The position numbers and the translations under genes were made by a program. A stretch of 64,000 bases of DNA from contig CAZBWM010000019.1 of NCBI GenBank assembly GCA_964495375.1, forward strand, positions 1 through 64,000, given 5' to 3'. The notes under the pieces are model-generated. The model did no database searches, was not told the DNA's origin, and was given only the letters and a program-made list of their open reading frames with translations. The first letter of the stretch is position 1; every line of letters starts with the position of its first letter. Source of the stretch: JAIESQ01 sp964495375 (GTDB lineage: Bacteria; Planctomycetota; Planctomycetia; Pirellulales; JAEUIK01). Positions 7,944-15,736 of the stretch are shown here, in pieces.

Positions 7944-8828
7944 ATGCGCATCGCGGAAGCATATGGACCGGGCAAGTTCGGACTCTCCTTCGAGTTGTTC
8001 CCGCCGAAGTCCCCGGCTGGCGAAGAAGAGCTCGATCGCCACCTCACCGAGTTGATGCGCTTCGAGCCGGCGTTCGTCACTTGCACCTACGGCGCGGCCG
8101 GCTCCACACGCAGCAAAACGCTCGATGTCGTGTCCGGCGTCCGCCAGCGATTTGGCACGTCGGTCGCCGCGCATCTCACCTGCGTCGGCTCGTCGCGCGA
8201 CGAGCTCCGCAGCTTCTTGCGCGAAGCCCACAAGCGCGGGGTCGAGAACATCGTCGCGCTGCGGGGCGATCCGCCAAAGGGAGAGACCGCATTTCGCGCG
8301 GCGGTCGACGGCCTGAGTTACGCGAACGAATTGGTCGCCATGCTGCGAGCCGAGTTCCCACAGTTCGGCATCGCCGTGGCCGGTTATCCCGAAACCCATC
8401 TCGAGGCACCTAGCCCCGAGGTCGATCTCGAAAACCTGGTGCGTAAGGTAGCTGCCGGCGCCGATATCGTCGTCACGCAGTTGTTCTACGGCAACGCCGA
8501 CTTCTTTCGCTTTCGAGATCGCTGCGCCGCCCGCGGTATCAGCGTGCCAATTGTGCCCGGGGTGTTGCCGATCACCAATCTCGCGCAAATTCGCCGGATC
8601 ACGAGCCTGTGCGGTGCGAAGCTGCCGGCGCGGCTCGTCTCCGATCTCGAATCCTGCGGCGACGCGGCCGATGCCCAGTTTGAAGTCGGCGTCGATTTCG
8701 CTACCCGCCAGGTGCAGGAATTGCTCGACGCCGGCGTGCCCGGGGTCCACTTCTATGTGCTCAATCGCTCACCGGCGACGGTGCGCGTGTTGGGCAATGT
8801 GCGGCCTGCCACGGCCCACGTCAGCTAG
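7944..8828 (+). CDS. metF: 5,10-methylenetetrahydrofolate reductase
   Basis: MetF reduces 5,10-methylene-THF to 5-methyl-THF for methionine synthesis, using FAD. The 294-aa protein has normal bacterial length and the family landmarks in order: SFELFPPKS (residues 14-22, containing the catalytic Glu region), FVTCTYGAAGSTRSKT, AHLTCVGSS, NIVALRGDPPKGE (FAD/folate binding), VAGYPETHLEAP, and the C-terminal PGVHFYVLNRS. The protein is cytosolic and forms a TIM barrel. It is divergent from the permease gene and probably monocistronic. The ATG at 7944 begins the conserved N-terminus. Confidence 0.96.
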   Translation: MRIAEAYGPGKFGLSFELFPPKSPAGEEELDRHLTELMRFEPAFVTCTYGAAGSTRSKTLDVVSGVRQRFGTSVAAHLTCVGSSRDELRSFLREAHKRGVENIVALRGDPPKGETAFRAAVDGLSYANELVAMLRAEFPQFGIAVAGYPETHLEAPSPEVDLENLVRKVAAGADIVVTQLFYGNADFFRFRDRCAARGISVPIVPGVLPITNLAQIRRITSLCGAKLPARLVSDLESCGDAADAQFEVGVDFATRQVQELLDAGVPGVHFYVLNRSPATVRVLGNVRPATAHVS

Positions 8829-9050
8829 CACCGGGCAATCCGAGCAGTCAATTCGCCGCGCTGCCGAGATGCCAATTATCGCTGTCAAAATCAAAGGCAG
8901 GGTATCGCGAGCTTAGGCAGTCTGCGAAACTAGGGATTGCAGGGCGAATTCCACTGGCCGAGTGGCGAGCGCGTCGGTAAACTCCTCCGCTTGCGAGCTT
9001 TCGCCTCACGTCTCGCATCCCTTCTCACTCGGAACAGTCGGAACAAACGA

Positions 9051-11009
9051 ATGCCTTGGCGATGCCCGCAGCGCGCCGCGATGGTGTGTCTGCGCACAGT
9101 TTCTATTTGCGCGCTCCCCTTGCTGCTCGCGGCCCTGTTCTGGTGCGCCGTCATCAAGCAGCCCCTGGCGGCCGCCGAACCTGTGCAAATGAAGCCGGCG
9201 CAAAGTAAGGCAGCTCCAAACGAGCCCATGTCCGACAAGCCGGCGCATAGCAGCTTGGCGCGGCTCGAGCACGATCCCCAGTCGCTTCGCGATATCCTAG
9301 GCCGCCAGCGCACCGTCGCCGAATTCGATTGTTGCGGGGCGCTAGTCCTCTGCTTCCTGGGAACCGATTGTCCGCTGGCGAATCGCCAGGTGCCGCGTCT
9401 CCTGGAGCTTGCCAAGAAGTACGCCGACAAGCCGGTGCGGTTTCTGGCCATCTATCCGCACGAACACGAATCGCTCGATCTGATCTCCGCGCATGCGGTC
9501 GATTTTGACTTGCCGTTCCCCGTGCTCAAGGATCTGCATCAAGAGCTTGCCGACGTGTTGGAAGTCGAGCGCACGCCAACCTTCTGCGTGTTGGATCACG
9601 ATCTCGAGCTGCGCTATCGCGGCCACATCAACGATCAGTGCGCGATCGGCGGTGGTCGTCGCCGCGAAGCCTCGCGCGAAGACCTGGCCCTGGCCATTGA
9701 CGACGTCCTGCATGGCGACGACGTCCGTGTCGCCGAAACTGAGATCGAAGGCTGCCTGCTGGATCGCACACGCAAAACCCAGAACGGCGACGCGCCCGAG
9801 CCTCGCCTGACCTACGAACAACACATCGCGCCGCTGCTCGCTGGCCGCTGCCAGACTTGCCATCGTGACGAGAGCGCGGCCCCCTTCGCGCTGGCAACCT
9901 ACGAAGACGCGGTCCGCTGGTCGGCCATGATTCGCGAAGTCGTGGTCCAGCGGCGCATGCCCCCCTGGCACGCCGACGCCCGCTTTGGCCACTTCGCCAA
10001 CGATCGCCGGCTGACCGACGCCGAAATCAAGCGGCTGGTCACCTGGATCGATACCGGCTCGCCGCGCGGTAAAGTCGTGGCCATCGCCGCGGCGCACGCT
10101 GTGCAGGTGAGCCATGTCGAGCCGGCGCGCTCGTCGCGAGCGTATTCGTTCGAGCCCGACGCCACGATCACCACCGAGCGCTCTTTTCAAGTTCCTGCCG
10201 ACGGCCAAGCCGATTACATCTTCAGCCCGGCGCCGCGCAGCAAGACCGACGAGCTGTTCCCCGAGACGCGCTGGCTGCAGGCAGCCGAGTTGCGACCTGC
10301 GCAGCCTGGCGTCGTGCATCACATCATGGCCTTTTCAGTCGAAGGTGATCACCCGGGGCCGCCGCACAGCTTTGCCGGTTCGCGGATCGTGGCGATGTGG
10401 GCGCCCGGCGACCCGTCGTTCGTGTTCCCTCCTGGCACGGCGATGCGCATCCCCGCTCGGGCCCGGCTGATCTTCAACATTCATTACACGCCGAACGGCC
10501 GGGCAGTACGCGATCGCCCGACCTTGGCCCTCAAGTTCGCCGCTGAACCGCCCAAGTGGGAAGTCGCCATGCGGACGCACGAGAACACCTCGTTCCGCAT
10601 CGCGCCGGGCGACCAGCACGCGCGCGGCGAGTACACCTTCAAGATCCAGGGGCGCCACGACACGCGCCTCGTCGGGCTCTACCCTCACATGCACGTGCGC
10701 GGTAAATCGTTCCGCGTCGAGAGTATACTCCCCGACGGCACTCGCGAGACGTTACTCTCCGTACCGCGCTACGATTTCAATTGGCAAACCATGTATTGGT
10801 TCAAGAATCCCTTGGAGCTTCCACTAGGAAGTTCACTGCGGGCGGTCGCGCGCTGGGACAACTCCGCGCACAATCTCGACAATCCCGATCCTACTGCCGA
10901 GGTGCGCTACGGCTGGCAGACGAACGAGGAGATGATGATCGCCGCCATGATGTTCGTCTTTCCGCGTGGGGAAGATCCCGCACCGGCCGCCCCACCGGGG
11001 CAACAATAA
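9051..11009 (+). CDS. secreted redoxin / c-type haem / copper monooxygenase-like fusion
   Basis: A 652-aa exported protein with three parts. After a signal sequence (about residues 10-40) comes a thioredoxin-fold redoxin domain (LVLCFLGTDCPLANRQVPRL, then TPTFCVLDHDLELRYRGHI); it has a single TDCP cysteine, not CXXC. A linker leads to a c-type haem site CQTCH (about residue 270) with a distal methionine stretch RRMPPWHAD. The C-terminal ~300 residues resemble copper type II ascorbate-dependent monooxygenases, with His motifs VHHIMAF, FNIHYTP and PHMHVRG. Such fusions are common in Planctomycetota; the substrate is unknown. ATG at 9051 has GGAA 8 nt upstream; ATG at 9081 is the alternative. 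Confidence 0.75.
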   Translation: MPWRCPQRAAMVCLRTVSICALPLLLAALFWCAVIKQPLAAAEPVQMKPAQSKAAPNEPMSDKPAHSSLARLEHDPQSLRDILGRQRTVAEFDCCGALVLCFLGTDCPLANRQVPRLLELAKKYADKPVRFLAIYPHEHESLDLISAHAVDFDLPFPVLKDLHQELADVLEVERTPTFCVLDHDLELRYRGHINDQCAIGGGRRREASREDLALAIDDVLHGDDVRVAETEIEGCLLDRTRKTQNGDAPEPRLTYEQHIAPLLAGRCQTCHRDESAAPFALATYEDAVRWSAMIREVVVQRRMPPWHADARFGHFANDRRLTDAEIKRLVTWIDTGSPRGKVVAIAAAHAVQVSHVEPARSSRAYSFEPDATITTERSFQVPADGQADYIFSPAPRSKTDELFPETRWLQAAELRPAQPGVVHHIMAFSVEGDHPGPPHSFAGSRIVAMWAPGDPSFVFPPGTAMRIPARARLIFNIHYTPNGRAVRDRPTLALKFAAEPPKWEVAMRTHENTSFRIAPGDQHARGEYTFKIQGRHDTRLVGLYPHMHVRGKSFRVESILPDGTRETLLSVPRYDFNWQTMYWFKNPLELPLGSSLRAVARWDNSAHNLDNPDPTAEVRYGWQTNEEMMIAAMMFVFPRGEDPAPAAPPGQQ

Positions 11010-11248
11010 ACCAACGCGTTGCGTAGCACTGGTCGCCGCAAACGCCACGATGGCATCACGGCGACATGTGGCACCCGGCGTATCCAAGGGTTTGCGGCGC
11101 AAGAACTTCAGCATCAGCGGCGAAACTTGACACCCCCCCTCCGCCGCTATTAGGATCGATTGCATGGGAGACCGCTTGGCGGAGTTGCTTTGCTCGGCGG
11201 AATAGAGAATTCTCGATCGCACGATTCTAGCGTCCTGAGGTACCCAGC
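11010..11248. other. intergenic leader of the ExbB/ExbD cluster
   Basis: Spacer of 239 nt that must hold the promoter of the eight-gene cluster. No strong sigma-70 hexamer pair stands out; a TGAGGT ribosome binding site lies at its end (about 11235-11240). Confidence 0.35.
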
Positions 11249-12919
11249 GTGATTCTGCGCACGGCGAGCGGCTGCGCTGGGAGTACGGTCGCGCGATGCT
11301 ACTTCGCGCAAGACCTCGTCGCGCGATCGCTGGTCGCCGCGGTGTGCCTGACATTCGCCTTGGCGGCACCCAGCCGTGCCGACGCTGTCGGGGGCAAATA
11401 CTCGCCTGAAAGTCCCGAGATTGAAGCCGCGGTCCAGCGCGCCGTCAAGTTTCTGCAGCAGGACAAAGTCGAAAACCGCTTGGGAGGCAAAGCCCTGATG
11501 GGGCTGGCCCTCGTCAAGGCCGGGGTGGACCACAACGACGCCAAGATCCGCGAGGCCGCCGACGAACTGGCCAACGCCGTCGCCACGGGCCGAGGGCTCG
11601 ACGAAGGCAACATCGTCTACACGCTCGGCCTGTCGATCATCTTTCTCACGCAGCTCGATCCGCAGCAATACGGCGAACAAATCAAGAACCTGCTCGATCG
11701 GTTGCTCAAGTGCCAGAAGCCGCACGGCGGCTGGGGATACCTGGTTCGTCCGACGGGCGACACGTCGATGACGCAGTACGGAGTGCTCGCGATGTGGGAA
11801 GCCTCGCGCGCCGGCTTCGCGGTCCCCGACGATGCCTGGGAGCGCGTCTGCAATTGGTTGCTGCGCACGCAAGACCCGAGCGGCGCCTTTGGCTATCAAG
11901 GAGAAGACCCGCAGAGCTTCGAGCGCGTCAAGCAAGTGGGCGTTCGACATAGCCTCGCGGCGGCCGGCAGCGGCTGCCTGTATATCTGCCAGGATCATTT
12001 GGGCTTGGGGGACCGCCAGTCGCAGCGCGGCGCGGCACCGGCCAGCTTGCGTCGCATCGAGCAGCGCGGCGTCGTCACCCGCCGGCGCGGCGCGAATGTC
12101 GAAACGCAGCGACTCGCCGCGGCCCAGCAATTAGGCAATGCCTGGTTCGAGGCCAACTACACCATCGAACCTCCAGCCGGATATACCCATTACTACATGT
12201 ACGCCCTGGAGCGCTACCAGAGTTTTCGCGAGGCCCTGGGAGGACCGCCCGAGAAAAAACCTTGGTACGACGATGGCGCAACCTACCTGCTCGAAAACCA
12301 ACAAAGCGATGGCGGCTGGGTGGGCGAATGTGGCAAGTCGTGCGACACTGCCTTCGGCATTCTGTTTCTCGTGCGCTCGACGCGCAAGAGCCTGATTCGC
12401 GCCGGGCTGTTGGGCGATGGCGCCTTGCTGGCCGGCCGGGGGCTGCCGCGAGATGGTGATCTCGTGCAGACCCAGGGGGGCGAAGTTGTCGCCAAGCCGC
12501 TCGTCGGTCCGGCCGAACATCTGCTGACCTTGATGGAAGACGCTGACAACCCCGAGTACTTGAGCGCCGTCGAAGGCTTCGCCGAATTGGCCCGCGAGGC
12601 CGACGAAGAAACCCTCAACAAGCACGCGCGCCGCCTGCGTGAGTTGGCCGGCAGCCCCCGCCCTGAAGCCCGCGTCACCGCGGTGCGTGCTCTGGGGCGC
12701 ACGCGCGATATCTCCCAGGTGCCGACGCTGATCTACGCCTTGAGCGATCCCGAGGGCGAGGTCGTGCAGGCGGCGGTCGAGGCATTGCGTTACTTGAGCC
12801 GCAAGCCGCCGAAATCGCCCGGCACCGTCATCACCGACGACGGCAGCCGCCGCGCCGCGATCGAATTCTGGAAAGGCTGGTACCGCACGCTCCGTCCCGA
12901 CGTAGTATGGGACGAGTGA
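11249..12919 (+). CDS. secreted prenyltransferase/squalene-oxidase-repeat protein with HEAT-like C-terminus
   Basis: A 556-aa protein with a long signal sequence (cleavage after about residue 45, LTFALAAPSRADA). The body is an alpha/alpha-toroid of the terpenoid-cyclase/prenyltransferase-repeat type: GLALVKAG, QKPHGGWGYL, TQYGVLAMWEA, LLRTQDPSGAFGYQ, ENQQSDGGWVGE. No DXDD or DXD catalytic motif of a real cyclase was seen, so this is probably a binding fold. The last ~110 residues look like HEAT/armadillo repeats (RVTAVRALGRTRDISQVPTLIYAL). It starts with GTG at 11249, chosen because TGAGGT lies 8 nt upstream. It is the first gene of the cluster that continues to 24459; the next gene begins within a few bases of its stop. 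Confidence 0.8.
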   Translation: MILRTASGCAGSTVARCYFAQDLVARSLVAAVCLTFALAAPSRADAVGGKYSPESPEIEAAVQRAVKFLQQDKVENRLGGKALMGLALVKAGVDHNDAKIREAADELANAVATGRGLDEGNIVYTLGLSIIFLTQLDPQQYGEQIKNLLDRLLKCQKPHGGWGYLVRPTGDTSMTQYGVLAMWEASRAGFAVPDDAWERVCNWLLRTQDPSGAFGYQGEDPQSFERVKQVGVRHSLAAAGSGCLYICQDHLGLGDRQSQRGAAPASLRRIEQRGVVTRRRGANVETQRLAAAQQLGNAWFEANYTIEPPAGYTHYYMYALERYQSFREALGGPPEKKPWYDDGATYLLENQQSDGGWVGECGKSCDTAFGILFLVRSTRKSLIRAGLLGDGALLAGRGLPRDGDLVQTQGGEVVAKPLVGPAEHLLTLMEDADNPEYLSAVEGFAELAREADEETLNKHARRLRELAGSPRPEARVTAVRALGRTRDISQVPTLIYALSDPEGEVVQAAVEALRYLSRKPPKSPGTVITDDGSRRAAIEFWKGWYRTLRPDVVWDE

Positions 12920-12921
12920 GC

Positions 12922-13830
12922 ATGGCCAGCACCACGTCGAGCACCGATCGAAATCCACCGCGCGGCGAATCCGGCGCACCGTCGGGACTGAGCGTTTCGG
13001 CCTTTGAGAACGTCACCAGCCTGATCTTGGCTCTATTGATTCTCGTGGCCAGCGGCGTCGTCGTGCTGTTCGCGCTCTGGTTGGGCAACCGCGTTTTTGC
13101 GCCGGTGGAAGCGGTGCCCGTCGTGCTGGCCGACGTCGGTGGCGGTCGCGAAGACGGAGTCGTCGGCGAGAGCATGCAGCTCGATGCCCCCGACGCGGAG
13201 GAGATCATCCGCGAAACCGATCTCGCGCCGCCGCAAGCTCCCACGGCCCTGGCACTGGTGACCGAAGCTCTGGCCGCGCATGAGGCTGAGCTTGACGATC
13301 CCCAACTGGCCGAAATCCTTGAAGGGGGTGCCCAAGGCAAGCTCACGGGTGACGGTCGACAAGTCGCCTATGGGCACGGTTCGGGTGAGCCCGGCATGCC
13401 CCGTTGGAAACGCTGGGAGGTCTACTTCGCCGACGGCAGCACTTTAGAGGAATACGCTCGCCAACTCGATTACTTCAAGATCGAACTAGGAGTGACGGCA
13501 CCGGGCAACCTGGTCGAGTATGCGTCGAATTTGAGCCAGCCGACTCCCCAGCGCCGCACCGGTCCGCGCGACGCTGAGAGCCGCTTGTGGATGGCCTGGC
13601 GGCAAGGCAATCTGAAAGCCGCCGACGCCGAGCTCTTGCGCCGCGCCGGCCTAAGTGTCGGCGGGCGGGTCGTGTTGCAATTCTACCCAACCGATCTCGA
13701 GAACAAGCTTGTGCAGCTCGAAGGTGCCTTCGCCGGGCGCACGCAGGGGCAAATCCGCAAGACGCGCTTCGGCATCAAGTCGGAAAACCAGGTTTACAGT
13801 TTTTACGTGATCGAACAGCTTCCGCTCTGA
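12922..13830 (+). CDS. single-span membrane protein with TonB-like topology
   Basis: Not a recognised family. The 302-aa product has a short cytosolic N-terminus, one membrane span (residues 33-55) and about 245 external residues. The external part begins with an acidic/proline-containing stretch and ends in a mixed alpha/beta domain (RWEVYFADGSTLEEYARQLD, then VGGRVVLQFYPTD and KSENQVYSFYVIEQ). Topology and place directly before ExbB and ExbD are those of TonB or TolA, the proteins that carry ExbB/ExbD energy across the envelope; no sequence match to TonB is claimed. ATG at 12922 is used; GTG at 12916 or ATG at 12907, both overlapping the previous stop, are possible and would imply translational coupling. 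Confidence 0.7.
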   Translation: MASTTSSTDRNPPRGESGAPSGLSVSAFENVTSLILALLILVASGVVVLFALWLGNRVFAPVEAVPVVLADVGGGREDGVVGESMQLDAPDAEEIIRETDLAPPQAPTALALVTEALAAHEAELDDPQLAEILEGGAQGKLTGDGRQVAYGHGSGEPGMPRWKRWEVYFADGSTLEEYARQLDYFKIELGVTAPGNLVEYASNLSQPTPQRRTGPRDAESRLWMAWRQGNLKAADAELLRRAGLSVGGRVVLQFYPTDLENKLVQLEGAFAGRTQGQIRKTRFGIKSENQVYSFYVIEQLPL

Positions 13831-13895
13831 ACGACACCTTGGGCGACCGCGCCGGCCTGCGATCGGCATCGCCACGAAGAGAAAGAATAGCAATC

Positions 13896-14558
13896 ATGGG
13901 TGGAGACGCGCTGGGCAAGTTGACCGATATCGCCGGCCAGTTGTGCTACCTGGCGTTGGCGATCGTGGCGCTCTGGGGCGCCTTCATGGTCATCATCACC
14001 TGGCGCCGCGTGGCGCAAGTGCGGTTTCGCAACGAGCGCGACCAGAACGCCTTCCTGGCGCAGCTTCACGAGAACCTCGAGGCGGGCGATCTCGAAGCCG
14101 CTGCCGCGCTGTGCGCCGACGACACCCGCGCTGTGCCACAACTAGTTGGCCTGGCCCTGACGCAGCGCCATCTTGGGCTAAACAAACTTCGCCACCTGGT
14201 GGCCGACCGCTTTCAGCGCGACGTGCTGGCCGATCTCGAATATCGCGTCACTTGGGTGCAAACTGTGATCAAGAGCGCGCCGATGCTCGGCCTATTGGGC
14301 ACGGTTGTCGGCATGATCGGCGCGTTCAGCAAGCTCGCTTCCGCCAATCAGGTCGCGCCGGACAAGTTGGCCAGCGACATCAGCGTGGCGCTCATCACGA
14401 CGTTTCTGGGGCTGGTGATCGCCATCCCGCTGATCGTGGCCGTGGCGGCGATCAACGTTCGCATCCGCAAAATGGAAGACCTCGTCGGCCTGGGGCTCAC
14501 GCAGTTCTTCGACGTGTACAAAGAAGCTGTCGAACGGGAGCCGCAGTTATCGCGTTAG
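13896..14558 (+). CDS. exbB: MotA/TolQ/ExbB proton channel protein
   Basis: A 220-aa inner-membrane protein. Span 1 lies near residues 13-36 (CYLALAIVALWGAFMVIITW), a cytosolic segment follows, and the family core holds two spans: VIKSAPMLGLLGTVVGMIGAF and LITTFLGLVIAIPLIVAVAAI. These match the conserved ExbB/TolQ/MotA pore helices, including the GLLGTVxG motif. ExbB pentamers with an ExbD dimer form a proton-driven rotary motor. The gene sits between the TonB-like gene and two exbD genes, spaced 65 nt and 9 nt, so one transcript is likely. The ATG at 13896 is the first in-frame start that begins a complete span 1. Confidence 0.92.
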   Translation: MGGDALGKLTDIAGQLCYLALAIVALWGAFMVIITWRRVAQVRFRNERDQNAFLAQLHENLEAGDLEAAAALCADDTRAVPQLVGLALTQRHLGLNKLRHLVADRFQRDVLADLEYRVTWVQTVIKSAPMLGLLGTVVGMIGAFSKLASANQVAPDKLASDISVALITTFLGLVIAIPLIVAVAAINVRIRKMEDLVGLGLTQFFDVYKEAVEREPQLSR

Positions 14559-14567
14559 CAATTGGTC

Positions 14568-15056
14568 ATGATCAGCGCTCCCACCACTATCGACGCAGTC
14601 GACGAAGACCTCGGCCCAGTGCTGCCACGCCGCCGCCTGGTCGGCGATGGTGAGGCCGACATGACGCCGATGATCGACATGACGTTCCTGCTATTGATCT
14701 TCTTTCTGGTAACCTTCAAAGCCAGCGAATCGAAACTCGTGGAGCTACCCGAAGCACGCCACGGCGGCGCCGTCGGCAAGGATGAGAGCATCATCTTTTC
14801 GCTCGTGCGGCTGCCCGGGCAATCCGAGCCGCGTGTGTATCTCGGCGACGACGAGACGCAACCGCTCTCCGACGATCACGCCCGCCAGGCCGCCGAGATT
14901 GCCGAACACGTGGAGACGGCGCTCGCCTCGAATCGCCAGCACGTGCTGATCAAGGCCGATCGCGCCGTGCACTACCGCGACGTGGCCCGCGTGGCCGCGG
15001 CCGTGGGCCAGATTGACGGCGTACAGCTTCACTTTGCCGTTTCGGATCCCGAATGA
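14568..15056 (+). CDS. exbD: ExbD/TolR biopolymer transport protein (copy 1)
   Basis: A 162-aa protein with a cytosolic N-terminus, one membrane span (residues 38-55) and a periplasmic domain. The span carries the family signature DMTPMIDMTFLLLIFF, with the proton-relay aspartate at D37. The external part ends in LIKADRAVHYRDVARVAAA, typical of the ExbD/TolR periplasmic fold. It works with ExbB. The coding end overlaps the next exbD by four bases (ATGA), showing tight co-translation. Confidence 0.93.
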   Translation: MISAPTTIDAVDEDLGPVLPRRRLVGDGEADMTPMIDMTFLLLIFFLVTFKASESKLVELPEARHGGAVGKDESIIFSLVRLPGQSEPRVYLGDDETQPLSDDHARQAAEIAEHVETALASNRQHVLIKADRAVHYRDVARVAAAVGQIDGVQLHFAVSDPE

Positions 15057-15733
15057 CGCTCCGCTTCGCCTGCCCTCACTGCCAGAAGCGTCTTAAGGTG
15101 GCCGACGAGCACGCCGGTCGCCACGTGAATTGTCCGCGCTGTGGCAAGTCGCTGGTGGTGCCCGATCAGGAGAACACCCGCACGCCGCTACCGCTACGTC
15201 CATCCGAAATGCTCGCCGCCGCGGGGCCCTTGAGCCGTGCCGAGGGCGGCGCATTCGCGGAACTGGGGGCCGATGCCGACGCCGAGCCTCCCGTACGTTT
15301 CCGCGCCGCGGTCGCTACCGACGAAGAGCTCGATCTGACGCCGATGGTCGACGTCACCTTTCAACTCCTGATCTTCTTCATGCTGACGATGGCGGCCGGG
15401 CTTTCCAAGTCGATCGAGGTGCCTGTCCCCGATCCCTCGCAGCAGGCGGCGCAGAGCCGTTCGCTCTCCGACCTCGAAGAAGACGACGATTACGTTGTGG
15501 TCCAGATCGACGAAGACAACACCATTTGGGTCGACGGTCGCGAGGCCACTAGAATGGAGGTCGTGCCGCGTTTGAAAGAACTGCGCGACGCCGCCGGGGC
15601 CCATCCCCCCTCGAACCTGCTGGTGCTGGCCGCCGGCGACGCCCGTCACGATACCGTCGTCGCCGTGCTCGACGCCGGCAGCGAAGCGGGCATGGCGCAA
15701 GTGCGCCTCGGTGCGTTGGACGAAAACGAGTAG
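15053..15733 (+). CDS. exbD: ExbD/TolR protein with N-terminal zinc ribbon (copy 2)
   Basis: A 226-aa ExbD paralogue whose cytosolic N-terminus holds a zinc-ribbon-like module: cysteines 7, 10, 27 and 30 in the arrangement CPHC-x16-CPRC, followed by a low-complexity linker. The span carries DLTPMVDVTFQLLIFFML with the proton-relay aspartate at D100. The periplasmic part contains VQIDEDNTIWVDGRE and LLVLAAGDARHDTVVAVLDA, the usual ExbD strand-helix pattern. A metal-binding cytosolic extension is not part of classical ExbD and may contact the kinase encoded next or sense zinc or redox state. ATGA overlap with copy 1; 3 nt before the kinase gene. Together the two copies could form an ExbD heterodimer. 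Confidence 0.92.
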   Translation: MTLRFACPHCQKRLKVADEHAGRHVNCPRCGKSLVVPDQENTRTPLPLRPSEMLAAAGPLSRAEGGAFAELGADADAEPPVRFRAAVATDEELDLTPMVDVTFQLLIFFMLTMAAGLSKSIEVPVPDPSQQAAQSRSLSDLEEDDDYVVVQIDEDNTIWVDGREATRMEVVPRLKELRDAAGAHPPSNLLVLAAGDARHDTVVAVLDAGSEAGMAQVRLGALDENE

Positions 15734-15736
15734 TGC

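Noticed and set aside
11249..12919. Functional squalene-hopene cyclase
   Set aside because: The protein has a signal peptide, no DXDD motif and a HEAT-like tail; only the repeat fold is shared.
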